64,000 bases of DNA from Saprospirales bacterium (GTDB lineage Bacteria; Bacteroidota; Bacteroidia; Chitinophagales; Saprospiraceae), in the NCBI GenBank assembly GCA_016719895.1, contig JADJYG010000006.1, positions 62,001-126,000 on the forward strand, in the 5' to 3' direction. The position numbers and the translations under genes were made by a program. This document shows positions 52,589 to 62,018 of this stretch, piece after piece (within the stretch, counting starts at the first letter, position 1; each line of letters begins with the position of its first letter). Under the pieces are notes generated by a model that did no database searches, was not told the origin of the DNA, and was given only the letters and a program-made list of their open reading frames with translations.

Positions 52589-52661
52589 AGGGGCATAGCT
52601 CAATTGGTAGAGTGGCGGTCTCCAAAACCGCAGGCTGCGGGTTCGAGCCCTGCTGCCCCTG
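52589..52661 (+). tRNA. tRNA-Trp (anticodon CCA)
   Basis: 73 nt. Acceptor AGGGGCA / TGCCCCT, anticodon stem-loop GCGGTCTCCAAAACCGC, T-arm TGCGGGTTCGAGCCCTG. Sits between tuf and secE, as in many Bacteroidota. Confidence 0.96.
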
Positions 52662-52814
52662 CGAATCAATATCAAGCACAGTTCAGTTGCGTTGCCTGCT
52701 AACCGGCCGGCGAGGTTCGTTGTCCGCCCTATCGGGCAACGGACTTTTTTGGCAAAACACAGGTCTGCTCCGGTATCAGCCGGACAACACAACAAGGAAC
52801 GTCAATACTTAGCA

Positions 52815-53012
52815 ATGGAGCGCGTTACCTTATACCTGAAAGAAAGTTATCACGAACTGGTCAAGAACGTCTCTTGGCCTACACTGGCGCAGCTGCAGGA
52901 AAGCACCATCGTAGTGCTGATCACCTCCGTCATTCTTGCCTTGATCGTCTTTTTGATGGATGTGGCCTGTAGCGTAGTGTTTAAAAATATTTACGGCGTG
53001 TGGGGCCAATAA
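52815..53012 (+). CDS. secE: Preprotein translocase subunit SecE
   Basis: Small 65-residue subunit of the SecYEG translocon. The ATG at 52815 gives MERVTLYLKESYHELVKNVSWPT, with the conserved amphipathic helix and W-P-T, then a single TM helix (TIVVLITSVILALIVFLMDV). Followed 41 bp later by nusG, the usual pair. Confidence 0.95.
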   Translation: MERVTLYLKESYHELVKNVSWPTLAQLQESTIVVLITSVILALIVFLMDVACSVVFKNIYGVWGQ

Positions 53013-53053
53013 TATAGCTCCGGGGCGCCTCTTCATACCCCTTCCTAAAAGTT

Positions 53054-53635
53054 ATGAGTAAAGAAAAGGAAACGACGTCTGTCGCAGGGGTCGAAGAAAA
53101 AAAATGGTACTCTCTCCGGGTCATCAGCGGCAAGGAGAAAAAAATCAAAGAACGCATCGACCTGGAGGTTGAACGCTCTAACTGGAAAGATTTTATTTTC
53201 CAGATTATCGTTCCCACCGAAAAGGTATACAAAATCCGCAATGGCAAAAAAGTCGTGCAAGAACGGAATTTGTTGCCCGGATATATCCTGATCGAAGCAT
53301 ACGGCCACCGGCTCAATGGCGATGTGGCTAAAATGATCAGCGATATCCCCAACGTAATCCACTTCCTGGGAAAAGAAACGCCTATTCCCATGACGCAGGT
53401 CGAAGCCAACCGCTTACTGGGTAAAGTGGACGACAGCAGCGAAGCCGGCGAAACCATGGCCGAACCCTTCCTCGTCGGTGAAACGGTTAAAATCATCGAT
53501 GGACCGTTCACCGATTTTGTGGGCGACATCCAGGAGGTCAACGAAGAGAAGAAGAAACTGAAAGTGATCGTCAAGATATTCGGCCGCGGTACGGAAGTCG
53601 AACTAAACTTTATGCAAGTAGATAAAATCAGTTAA
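53054..53635 (+). CDS. nusG: Transcription termination/antitermination factor NusG
   Basis: 193 residues. The NGN domain (WYSLRVISGKEKKIKERI, LLPGYILIEA, VIHFLGKETPIPMTQVE) binds the RNA polymerase clamp. The C-terminal KOW domain is VGETVKIIDGPFTDFVGDIQEV to VELNFMQVDKIS. Between secE and rplK in the conserved order. Confidence 0.98.
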   Translation: MSKEKETTSVAGVEEKKWYSLRVISGKEKKIKERIDLEVERSNWKDFIFQIIVPTEKVYKIRNGKKVVQERNLLPGYILIEAYGHRLNGDVAKMISDIPNVIHFLGKETPIPMTQVEANRLLGKVDDSSEAGETMAEPFLVGETVKIIDGPFTDFVGDIQEVNEEKKKLKVIVKIFGRGTEVELNFMQVDKIS

Positions 53636-53746
53636 GCCCGTTTTTAAGGTCCGCTTCTCCCGGACACGCTTCCATTAAAAACGACTTGAGTGAGTACATA
53701 TATACTTTTAAATGCAGCACACGCTGTTTTTTAACCAGCTGATCCA

Positions 53747-54196
53747 ATGGCAAAAGAAGTCGATATTTATATCAAACTCCAGGTAAAAGGCGGCCAGGCT
53801 AACCCGGCTCCGCCAATCGGCCCGGCACTCGGCTCGAAAGGCGTGAATATCATGGAGTTTTGCAAGCGCTTCAACGCCCAGACGCAAGAGCAAACGGGTA
53901 AGGTGCTGCCGGTTATTATTTCGGTATACAAAGACAAAACATTTGACTTTGTTATCAAAACACCACCGGCCGCCATTCAATTGTTTGAAGCCGCCAAACT
54001 GCAACCCGGGCAAGGCTCCGCCGAACCCAACCGCAAAAAAGTAGGCTCCGTATCCTGGGAACAGGTGCGCGCAATCGCTGAAAATAAAATGCCCGACCTC
54101 AACTGCTTTACGGTCGAATCCGCCATGAAAATGGTGGCCGGTACCGCACGCAGTATGGGCATTACCGTAGACGGCACGCCGCCGTGGGGGAATTGA
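53747..54196 (+). CDS. rplK: Ribosomal protein L11
   Basis: Large-subunit protein of the GTPase-associated centre (149 residues). IKLQVKGGQANPAPPIGPALGSKG (start split by GGQANPAPP) is the diagnostic N-terminal motif. The C-terminal RNA-binding domain has KVGSVSWEQVRAIAENK and VAGTARSMGITVDG. A gap of 118 bp with short inverted words (ATCAATGTGG / CCACATTGA) separates it from rplA. Confidence 0.98.
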   Translation: MAKEVDIYIKLQVKGGQANPAPPIGPALGSKGVNIMEFCKRFNAQTQEQTGKVLPVIISVYKDKTFDFVIKTPPAAIQLFEAAKLQPGQGSAEPNRKKVGSVSWEQVRAIAENKMPDLNCFTVESAMKMVAGTARSMGITVDGTPPWGN

Positions 54197-54314
54197 TAAT
54201 GAAATCAATGAGATCAATGTGGAATTGGTTTTTGAAAAATTGACCACATTGACCACATTCGAACAAGGGAGTTTCGGCCCAACCCGAAACGCTGAACCTT
54301 AAACACAGTTTTTA

Positions 54315-55010
54315 ATGGCACAACTAACGAAAAAACGCAAAGCCGTCGAGTCGAAAGTTGACAAAGACAAACTCTACGGGCTGGACGAAGCCATGGGCCT
54401 CGTCAAAGCCGTCAACACCACCAAATTCGATGCCTCGGTAGATGTTCACGTGCGCCTTGGCCTCGACCCCCGGAAAGCCGATCAGGCCCTGCGGGGCACG
54501 GTATCGCTGCCGCACGGAACTGGCAAAACCAAGCGTGTACTGGTTTTCTGTACGCCGGAAAAAGAAGCCGAAGCCAAAGCGGCCGGCGCCGATTATGCCG
54601 GCCTGGATGAATACCTCCAAAAGGTGTCGGAAGGCTGGATGGATATCGATGTGATTATCGCCATGCCCAGCGTCATGGCCCAACTCGGTAAAGTAGCGCG
54701 TATACTTGGCCCGCGCGGCCTGATGCCCAACCCGAAAACGGGTACCGTGACCAACGATATCGCCTCGGCTGTTCAGGAAGTAAAAAAAGGTAAAATCGCT
54801 TTCCGCGTCGATAAGTTCGGTATCGTGCATGCCTCGGTAGGCCGGGTCTCCTTTACGCCCAGCCAACTGACCGACAATGCCCACGAACTGATCGCTACGC
54901 TCGTGCGGATGAAACCTTCCAGTGCCAAAGGGGTGTACATGAAATCGGTATCGGTGGCCAGCACGATGAGCCCCGGCATCGCAGTAGACCCTAAATCGAT
55001 CAAAGTCTGA
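54315..55010 (+). CDS. rplA: Ribosomal protein L1
   Basis: L1-stalk protein, 231 residues. It has FDASVDVHVRLGLDPRKADQ, LRGTVSLPHGTGKTKRVLVF, ASVMAQLGKVARILGPRGLMPNPKTGTV (in the pattern LGPRGLMPNPK) and IAFRVDKFGIVH. In other bacteria L1 represses its own operon by binding a leader; no such leader was identified here. Confidence 0.98.
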   Translation: MAQLTKKRKAVESKVDKDKLYGLDEAMGLVKAVNTTKFDASVDVHVRLGLDPRKADQALRGTVSLPHGTGKTKRVLVFCTPEKEAEAKAAGADYAGLDEYLQKVSEGWMDIDVIIAMPSVMAQLGKVARILGPRGLMPNPKTGTVTNDIASAVQEVKKGKIAFRVDKFGIVHASVGRVSFTPSQLTDNAHELIATLVRMKPSSAKGVYMKSVSVASTMSPGIAVDPKSIKV

Positions 55011-55020
55011 TTTGCTGAAA

Positions 55021-55107
55021 TGTTGATTTGTTGATGCGTTGATTTGAAGCGGGCATCAGCAAATCAACGCATCAACAAATCAGCGCATCAACAAATCAAC
55101 ATTTCAA
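55021..55107. repeat. Long inverted repeat of TTGATTTGTTGATGCG words in the rplA-rplJ gap
   Basis: A 23-bp perfect stem (55024-55046 with 55060-55082) with a 13-nt loop, followed by a further partial copy of the right arm (GCGCATCAACAAATCAAC). It could fold as a strong hairpin in the mRNA before rplJ, acting as terminator/attenuator or processing site. It belongs to the intergenic phrase-repeat family seen upstream of tuf. Confidence 0.8.
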
Positions 55108-55117
55108 CATACAAGAA

Positions 55118-55645
55118 ATGACCAGAGAAGATAAAACCGCAGCCATCGCGGAACTCCGGGAAGAACTGGGCAGTACCGCTTTTTTCTACCTGGCCGATTC
55201 CTCGACCCTGTCGGTGGCGAAAATCAACCGTTTCCGCCGCATGTGCTTTGAAAAAGGCGTAAAAATCAAGGTGGCGAAAAACACCCTGATCCAAAAAGCC
55301 CTCGAAGGCGAACCCGCTGAAAAAGGCTACCAGAACCTGTTCGAGGCGCTGCATGGCCCAACCACCATTCTCATTTCCGACAATCCGAAAGCGCCGGCCA
55401 AACTGATCGAAGAATTCCGCAGGTCGGAAGCGCGCCCGATCCTGAAGGCTGCCTACATCGATTCCGATGTGTTTATCGGCGACGATCAGCTTCAAACGCT
55501 GATTCAACTGAAAACCAAAGACGAACTCGTCGGCGAAATCATCGGCCTCCTGCAATCGCCCGGCCGCAACCTGTCTAGCCTGATCACGGCCAGCGGCAGC
55601 AAACTGGCCGGCATTGTCAAAGCGCTCGAAGAAAGGGAAGCCTGA
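55118..55645 (+). CDS. rplJ: Ribosomal protein L10
   Basis: Stalk base protein that anchors L7/L12, 175 residues. It has MTREDKTAAIAELREELG, FFYLADSSTLSVAKINRFRR, KIKVAKNTLIQKALEG, ALHGPTTILIS and the C-terminal L12-binding helix (LSSLITASGSKLAGIVKALEE). Precedes rplL by 139 bp. Confidence 0.98.
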   Translation: MTREDKTAAIAELREELGSTAFFYLADSSTLSVAKINRFRRMCFEKGVKIKVAKNTLIQKALEGEPAEKGYQNLFEALHGPTTILISDNPKAPAKLIEEFRRSEARPILKAAYIDSDVFIGDDQLQTLIQLKTKDELVGEIIGLLQSPGRNLSSLITASGSKLAGIVKALEEREA

Positions 55646-55784
55646 ACAGGGGCTTCCTATCGTCCTGCGTTACCGTTACCACGGCTTCCAAGTACGCACT
55701 ATATGCGATCCACCCTTTGAACCCAGAACCCCTTACTGAACCTTCAACCATCATTTTAGCAAACCATTTTAATTAACTATCAGA

Positions 55785-56171
55785 ATGGCAGATTTGAAAG
55801 TACTTGCCGAACAATTGGTAAACCTCACCATTAAAGAAGCCAACGAATTGGCTACTATCCTGAAGGATGACTACGGCATCGAGCCGGCCGCTTCTGCTGT
55901 GGCAGTAGCTGTGGCCCCGGGCGCAGGCGCAGGCGGCGGCGAAGCCGCTCCGGCTGAAAAAACGGAGTTCGACGTATTCCTGAAAGATGCCGGCGCAAAT
56001 AAACTCAACGTCGTGAAAGAAGTGAAAAACCTCCTGGGCCTGGGCTTGAAAGAAGCGAAAGACCTGGTAGACGGCGCTCCAAGCCAACTCAAAGCCGGCG
56101 TAAACAAAGCAGAAGCCGAGTCGATCAAGGCAGCGCTGGAAGGCGCCGGCGCCGTTATCGAGGTCAAGTAA
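55785..56171 (+). CDS. rplL: Ribosomal protein L7/L12
   Basis: 128 residues. N-terminal dimerisation helices (LAEQLVNLTIKEANELATIL), Ala/Gly-rich hinge (AVAVAPGAGAGGGEA), and C-terminal factor-binding domain TEFDVFLKDAG and KVVKEVKN-type (LNVVKEVKNLLGLGLKEAKDLVDGAP). Ends KAALEGAGAVIEVK, the standard ending. Confidence 0.99.
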   Translation: MADLKVLAEQLVNLTIKEANELATILKDDYGIEPAASAVAVAVAPGAGAGGGEAAPAEKTEFDVFLKDAGANKLNVVKEVKNLLGLGLKEAKDLVDGAPSQLKAGVNKAEAESIKAALEGAGAVIEVK

Positions 56172-56485
56172 GCAGGGTGCGTGCGTTGAAGGCCGCCTTC
56201 GGCCTCCGAATTGCGTTTTATAAACAAACGCCCACCTCCTGACTTACGATCTCCAAACGATGCTTGGCACTCATTTTTACGTAATTTCAATACCCTCTCG
56301 ATTGGGCTTAATGCAGATCCGATAACCGGTCTGCGTTAAGCCTATCGGCGTCTTTACCGGTGTGGCCGGAGAAACCTTTTCGCTGGGTTCAGCGTTTAAG
56401 TACTTTCCCTCCCGCCTATCCTTTTTTCCCGGCCGGAAATCTTCCGGCCAATTTGCAAATCGCACACCAGCATATTTTGCATAAA

Positions 56486-59400
56486 ATGACCAATAACGGC
56501 ACTACTAATGGGGTAATGCCCAAAACCGGAGTTCAAGAGCGCGTAAATTTTGGCAAAATTCGCCTCGCCGGTCATTATCCCGACCTCCTCGAAATTCAAC
56601 TGAAGTCGTTTCAGGAGTTTTTCCAATTGGAAACTACACCGGAAAACCGGGCCGCCGAAGGCTTGTATAAGGTGTTCAAAGAAAATTTCCCGATCACCGA
56701 TGCCCGGAATATCTTCAACCTGGAATTTCTGGATTATTTCGTTGATCCTCCCCGTTACTCTATCGACGAGTGTATGCAACGCGGCCTGACCTATTCCGTG
56801 CCGCTGAAAGCTAAACTGCGCCTGTCCTGTAACGATGAAGAACATATTGATTTCCAAACGATTGTCCAGGATGTTTTTTTGGGCAATATCCCTTATATGA
56901 CCCCCAAGGGCACGTTTGTGATCAATGGCGCCGAACGCGTGATCGTGTCGCAACTCCACCGCTCGCCGGGCGTATTCTTCGGCCAGAGCTTCCACCCCAA
57001 CGGTACGAAAATCTACAGCGCCCGCGTCATCCCCTTCAAAGGCGCCTGGATGGAATTCGCCACGGATATCAACCTGGTGATGTATGCCTACATCGACCGG
57101 AAAAAGAAGTTTCCCGTGACGACCCTGCTCCGGGCCATCGGATTCGATACCGACAAGGCTATCCTCGACCTGTTCAACCTGGCCGATGAAATCGCCTGCA
57201 CCCGCGAAAACCTCGAGGCCGCCGTCGGTCGCAAACTCGCCGCCCGCGTGCTGAAAAGCTGGACGGAAGACTTCGTAGACGAGGATACCGGCGAAGTAGT
57301 CACTATTCCGCGAAACGAGGTTATCCTCGAACGCGACACTATGCTCGATGAGGAGAATATCGAACATATCCTCGATGCCAGCGCCACCACGGTTATCCTG
57401 CAGCGCACTGACATCGACGAGGACTTCTCCATTATCTACAATACCTTGCAAAAAGATCCGACGTCGAGCGAACTCGAGGCCGTAACCTATATATACCGCC
57501 AGCTGCGCGGCTCCGATCCGCCAGATGACGAAACGGCGCGCGGCATCATTGAAAAGCTGTTTTTCTCCGATAAACGCTATAACCTCGGCGAGGTGGGCCG
57601 TTTCAAAATCAATCGAAAACTGGGACTCGATATCGACAACGATAACCTGGTGTTGACCAAGGAGGATATCATCGCTATCGTGCGCTATATCGTCAGCCTG
57701 ATCAACAACAAGGCTGAAATCGACGATATCGACCACCTGTCGAATCGCCGCGTACGCACCGTGGGCGAGCAGTTGTACGCCCAGTTCGGCGTTGGCCTGG
57801 CCCGTATGGCCCGTACCATCCGGGAGCGCATGAATGTCCGCGACAACGAGGTGTTCACTCCGGTCGACCTGATCAACGCCCGCACGCTGTCGTCCGTCAT
57901 CAACTCGTTCTTTGGTACCAGCCAGCTCTCGCAATTCCTCGACCAAACCAACCCGCTTTCCGAAATCACGCACAAGCGCCGTATTTCGGCGCTCGGCCCG
58001 GGTGGTCTGAGCCGCGAACGCGCCGGCTTTGAAGTTCGCGACGTACACTATTCCCACTATGGCCGCCTGTGCACCATCGAAACGCCGGAAGGCCCAAACA
58101 TCGGTCTGATCTCCACACTTTGCACCCATGCCAAGATCAATAAAATGGGCTTTCTCGAAACGCCCTACCGGCGGGTGGAAGGCGGCAAGGTGGTCATGAT
58201 CGGCGATGTGGAATACCTCTCCGCAGAAGCGGAAGACTACCGGAAAATCGCTCAGGCCAATACGCCGGTCAGCGAAGTCGGCGCCTTCCAGGAGGACCGC
58301 GTACGCTCGCGCGAACACGGCGACTTCCCGATCCTCAGCCCGGAAGACGTGGAGTACATCGACGTGGCGCCCAACCAAATCGTAGGCGTGTCGGCCTCGC
58401 TGATCCCCTTCCTGGAAAACGACGACGCCAACCGCGCGCTCATGGGCTCGAACATGCAACGCCAGGCCGTACCGCTCATCCGCCCGCACTCCCCCGTGGT
58501 GGGAACGGGGCTGGAAGCCAAAGTAGCCCGCGACAGCCGCATGCTGATCAATGCCGAAGGCTCCGGGGTGGTGGAATACGTGGACGCCAATGAAATCGTC
58601 ATTCACTATGACCGCACGGAAGAAGACCAACTGGTTTCGTTTGAAGATGCCCGCAAAACGTATAAACTCACCAAGTTTATGCGCACCAACCAGGGTACCT
58701 GCATCAACCTGAAACCCATCGTGCGCCGCGGCCAACGCGTGGAAGAAGGCGATATCCTCTGCGAAGGATATGCCACCGAAAACGGCGAACTGGCCCTCGG
58801 CCAAAACCTGAAGGTGGCCTTCATGCCCTGGAAAGGGTACAACTTCGAGGATGCCATCGTGCTGTCCGAACGCGTCGTACAGGAAGACGTCTTTACCTCC
58901 ATCCATATCGAACACTTCGAACTGGATGTGCGCGATACCAAACTCGGCGAAGAAGAACTCACCGCAGACATTCCGAACGTCAGCGAAGACGCCACCAAAG
59001 ACCTCGACGAAAACGGCATTATCCGAATCGGCGCCTGGGCAAAAGAGGGCGATATCCTGATCGGAAAAATCACGCCGAAAGGGGAAACCGATCCGACACC
59101 GGAAGAAAAACTCCTGCGCGCCATTTTCGGCGACAAAGCCGGCGACGTGAAAGACGCTTCGCTCAAAGTGCCGCCCAGCATCAATGGCGTGGTGATCGAC
59201 AAACAACTTTTCGCCCGCGCTAAAAAGGATAAAATCCAGAAAGAACAGGAAAAAGCCCTGCTCGACAAACTGGACGACGAACACGCAGTAGCGCTGAACA
59301 ACCTGAAAACCATTTTGGTCGACAAACTTCAGGTGCTGGTAAAAGATAAAATTACCAACGGTATCCGCAGTATCTACGGCGAGGAGATGGTTCCGAAAGG

Positions 59401-60325
59401 TTCCAAACTCAGTATCCAGGTTCTGCGCGACCAGATCGACTACAGCCAGGTGGACTATACCAACTGGACCAGCGAAAAAGGCACCAACCAACTCATCGCC
59501 CGCCTGTTGCACAACTACAGCATCAAGGTAAATGAAGAAGTTGGGCGCTATAAGCGCGAAAAATTCAATATCAGCATTGGCGACGAACTACCCGCCGGCG
59601 TGTTGAAACTGGCTAAAGTATACCTGGCAAAAAAACGCAAACTCAAGGTGGGCGATAAACTCGCCGGCCGCCACGGGAATAAAGGCATCGTCAGCCGCAT
59701 CGTGCGAATCGAAGATATGCCCTTCCTCGCCGATGGTACCGCAGTCGATGTGGTGCTCAACCCGCTGGGCGTACCCTCGCGGATGAACCTCGGCCAGATT
59801 TTCGAAACGGTACTCGGCTGGGCCGGCGACCGCCTCGGCTTGAAATTCGCCACGCCCATCTTCGACGGCGCCAAAACCGATGAAGTGGAGCAGTGGATCG
59901 AAAAAGCCGGCTTGCCAGAACTCGGCCAAACCTACCTGCACGATGGCGAAACAGGCGACCGCTTTCATCAAAAAGCGACCGTAGGCATTATTTACATGCT
60001 CAAACTGAGCCATATGGTGGACGACAAGATGCACGCCCGTTCCATTGGGCCATACTCGCTCATTACCCAGCAGCCACTCGGCGGTAAAGCGCAGTTTGGC
60101 GGCCAGCGTTTCGGCGAAATGGAAGTGTGGGCTCTCGAAGCCTACGGCGCATCCAATATCCTGCAGGAATTGCTCACCTTTAAATCGGACGATATCCAGG
60201 GACGCGCCAAAGCATACGAAGCCATCGTAAAAGGCGATAACCTGCCCGAAGCGAATATCCCGGAATCGTTCAATGTATTGGTGCATGAACTGCGCGGACT
60301 CGCACTGGATGTCAAATTTGAATAG
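56486..60325 (+). CDS. rpoB: DNA-directed RNA polymerase subunit beta
   Basis: 1279 residues from the ATG at 56486 (an alternative ATG lies ten codons on, at MPKTGVQERV); the extra upstream frame is not protein-like. The beta landmarks are RVNFGKIR, PYMTPKGTFVINGAERVIVSQLHRSPGVFF, and the rifampicin pocket FFGTSQLSQFLDQTNP and HKRRISALGPGGL. The rifampicin-contact residues look like the sensitive form. GRLCTIETPEGPNIGLI, the DxKxx region KPIVRRGQ, AFMPWKGYNFEDAIVLSE, GRHGNKG and C-terminal GGQRFGEMEVWALEAYGA follow. Unusually, rpoC does not follow directly. Confidence 0.99.
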   Translation: MTNNGTTNGVMPKTGVQERVNFGKIRLAGHYPDLLEIQLKSFQEFFQLETTPENRAAEGLYKVFKENFPITDARNIFNLEFLDYFVDPPRYSIDECMQRGLTYSVPLKAKLRLSCNDEEHIDFQTIVQDVFLGNIPYMTPKGTFVINGAERVIVSQLHRSPGVFFGQSFHPNGTKIYSARVIPFKGAWMEFATDINLVMYAYIDRKKKFPVTTLLRAIGFDTDKAILDLFNLADEIACTRENLEAAVGRKLAARVLKSWTEDFVDEDTGEVVTIPRNEVILERDTMLDEENIEHILDASATTVILQRTDIDEDFSIIYNTLQKDPTSSELEAVTYIYRQLRGSDPPDDETARGIIEKLFFSDKRYNLGEVGRFKINRKLGLDIDNDNLVLTKEDIIAIVRYIVSLINNKAEIDDIDHLSNRRVRTVGEQLYAQFGVGLARMARTIRERMNVRDNEVFTPVDLINARTLSSVINSFFGTSQLSQFLDQTNPLSEITHKRRISALGPGGLSRERAGFEVRDVHYSHYGRLCTIETPEGPNIGLISTLCTHAKINKMGFLETPYRRVEGGKVVMIGDVEYLSAEAEDYRKIAQANTPVSEVGAFQEDRVRSREHGDFPILSPEDVEYIDVAPNQIVGVSASLIPFLENDDANRALMGSNMQRQAVPLIRPHSPVVGTGLEAKVARDSRMLINAEGSGVVEYVDANEIVIHYDRTEEDQLVSFEDARKTYKLTKFMRTNQGTCINLKPIVRRGQRVEEGDILCEGYATENGELALGQNLKVAFMPWKGYNFEDAIVLSERVVQEDVFTSIHIEHFELDVRDTKLGEEELTADIPNVSEDATKDLDENGIIRIGAWAKEGDILIGKITPKGETDPTPEEKLLRAIFGDKAGDVKDASLKVPPSINGVVIDKQLFARAKKDKIQKEQEKALLDKLDDEHAVALNNLKTILVDKLQVLVKDKITNGIRSIYGEEMVPKGSKLSIQVLRDQIDYSQVDYTNWTSEKGTNQLIARLLHNYSIKVNEEVGRYKREKFNISIGDELPAGVLKLAKVYLAKKRKLKVGDKLAGRHGNKGIVSRIVRIEDMPFLADGTAVDVVLNPLGVPSRMNLGQIFETVLGWAGDRLGLKFATPIFDGAKTDEVEQWIEKAGLPELGQTYLHDGETGDRFHQKATVGIIYMLKLSHMVDDKMHARSIGPYSLITQQPLGGKAQFGGQRFGEMEVWALEAYGASNILQELLTFKSDDIQGRAKAYEAIVKGDNLPEANIPESFNVLVHELRGLALDVKFE

Positions 60326-60385
60326 TAAGGAGTAAGGAATGGTTTAAATGTAAATATTCCGTATAAACCGCTCATTACAAACACC

Positions 60386-61945
60386 TTGGAAACAATCAGG
60401 AAGTTCTTTAAAAGGTTGGCTGTATATTGGTTAAACGCCCTTGCTTTTGTAATAATGGCATTGGCGCTGAATTTGCTCTTGCGTTCGTGTAATATTTACC
60501 AGGGTTGGGGGGGCGATTATGCCGGTTATCTGGGCCAGGCGCGCAGCGTGGTGGAATCTCGTCCGATAACCGACGGCAACTATATCTACAACCCCGCCAT
60601 GCCGCACCTGGCGCCGCCGGCATACCCAATGGGTTATCCATTGATGCTGGCGCCGCTGTATGCCTGGTTTGGGTTGGATATGCTGGTGTTTTCGCGGTTC
60701 AGCGCGTTTACCTGGTGGCTTGCAGGCGTGGCGCTATTTTTTTTCCTGCGCCGCGAATTTTCTACCTTGCCTGCTCTGGTAACGAGTGTGTTCTTCTTGT
60801 TTAACCCCTACTATTTTGCCGGGAAAAATTTGGTTCTTCCCGACTTTATATTCGCAGTATGGGTGTTGGCAGCGATCTACTGGTATAATTACCGCGATCG
60901 CCATCGATACCCAAATGCGCTCTGGTGTGGCCTTTGGGTCGGCTTGGCCTGGGTTACGCGCGCAAACGGAATTGTACTGTTACTGGCTTTCGTTGCGGAT
61001 ACCGCACTGTCCTATCTGTATACCGTTTGGACTCAGCGCCGTTGGTTGCCGGAGATCAAACAAATGCGGTTTTTGGCAATTGCCGCTGCCGTGGCAGTCC
61101 TGGTGCAGGTTTTGGTGCATGGCGTTTTATTCCATTTACCGGAGTCAGGGAGTTATTTTGACCAGATGAACCGAGGAGCGTTCGGGAGTGCAAGGATTAA
61201 TTCAAATTTCAATCAACTGCTGGTCCAGGTTCTGCATTACTTTCAGCTTGAACCTGAAATGACCTTTTTTCGCATTAAAAACGAAGATGTCGCGGTTCAA
61301 ATTGGCGGCGCGCTGGCGATAGGGCTGATTATTCTGGGGATGCTTCGCCCCGGTTCTCCAGCTGCCCGGTTCTATCTGTTGGTTGTTTGCTTGTTCGGTG
61401 TGTTACTGGCTGTTTGGCCCCTCGTTCAGACGCTGCGGTATTTATTGCCGGTGATGTGCCTTATGGCTTACTTCCTGTTGCGCGGCTTGCAGGCCGTCGA
61501 TTTTCAAGCCCATTGGGTGGCCAACAGCCTGAAATGGCTGGCCGTACCGCTCTTGTTTTACGGCGCCTATTGGCACATCGATCTTGGCTTACATAAAGGA
61601 TTGCGAAACGCGGATATAGGCGCGCCGGAGTACTGGAACAACCAGGAAGCCTTTCGGTATATTCGGGAAAACTCCCCACCCGGAGCGCGTTTTGCCGCCA
61701 GTCATCCACTGATCTTCGGCCTTTATGCCGACCGAAAATGCGTGCGGTGGAGCAATTTTGCCGATGCCCGGCAAATCTGGGTCGATTTCAAACAATTTGA
61801 AATCGACTACTTGCTGGTTAACAACTGGGTAGATTCGGGCGACGCCGGATTGCAGCAATTTCTAAAAGACCGGGCCGGCGCACTACAGAAAATCTGGCAC
61901 AACGAACGAAACGTTTTATTCAAAATAGACCGCAGCAGCCAATAA
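60386..61945 (+). CDS. GT-C type membrane glycosyltransferase lying between rpoB and rpoC
   Basis: 519 residues starting at TTG 60386. There is a stop in frame at 60326 and no ATG between; the first in-frame ATG, at 60455, would cut into the first TM helix. About ten hydrophobic segments (LNALAFVIMALALNLLL, WLAGVALFFFLRR, LVTSVFFLFNPYYFAG and others). GT-C hallmarks are the acidic first loop GWGGDYAGYLGQARSVVE and the YPMGYPLMLAPLYAWFG motif. The C-terminal soluble part holds FRYIRENSPPGARFAASHP and YLLVNNWVDSGDAG. Family: dolichyl-phosphate-mannose/ArnT-like sugar transferases using lipid-linked donors; acceptor unknown. Low SD, unusual start codon and odd location suggest insertion into the rpoBC transcript. 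Confidence 0.85.
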   Translation: METIRKFFKRLAVYWLNALAFVIMALALNLLLRSCNIYQGWGGDYAGYLGQARSVVESRPITDGNYIYNPAMPHLAPPAYPMGYPLMLAPLYAWFGLDMLVFSRFSAFTWWLAGVALFFFLRREFSTLPALVTSVFFLFNPYYFAGKNLVLPDFIFAVWVLAAIYWYNYRDRHRYPNALWCGLWVGLAWVTRANGIVLLLAFVADTALSYLYTVWTQRRWLPEIKQMRFLAIAAAVAVLVQVLVHGVLFHLPESGSYFDQMNRGAFGSARINSNFNQLLVQVLHYFQLEPEMTFFRIKNEDVAVQIGGALAIGLIILGMLRPGSPAARFYLLVVCLFGVLLAVWPLVQTLRYLLPVMCLMAYFLLRGLQAVDFQAHWVANSLKWLAVPLLFYGAYWHIDLGLHKGLRNADIGAPEYWNNQEAFRYIRENSPPGARFAASHPLIFGLYADRKCVRWSNFADARQIWVDFKQFEIDYLLVNNWVDSGDAGLQQFLKDRAGALQKIWHNERNVLFKIDRSSQ

Positions 61946-62018
61946 CCAGTATACAGTTTTGACCATATCTCAATACCTGATGCCAACCATTATTTTGTCA
62001 CTTTTTTGACTTGACTAT

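Noticed and set aside
56396..59512. A 1038-codon open frame on the minus strand opposite rpoB
   Set aside because: Mirror frame of a strongly conserved GC-biased gene; its translation has no recognisable domain and overlaps rpoB entirely.
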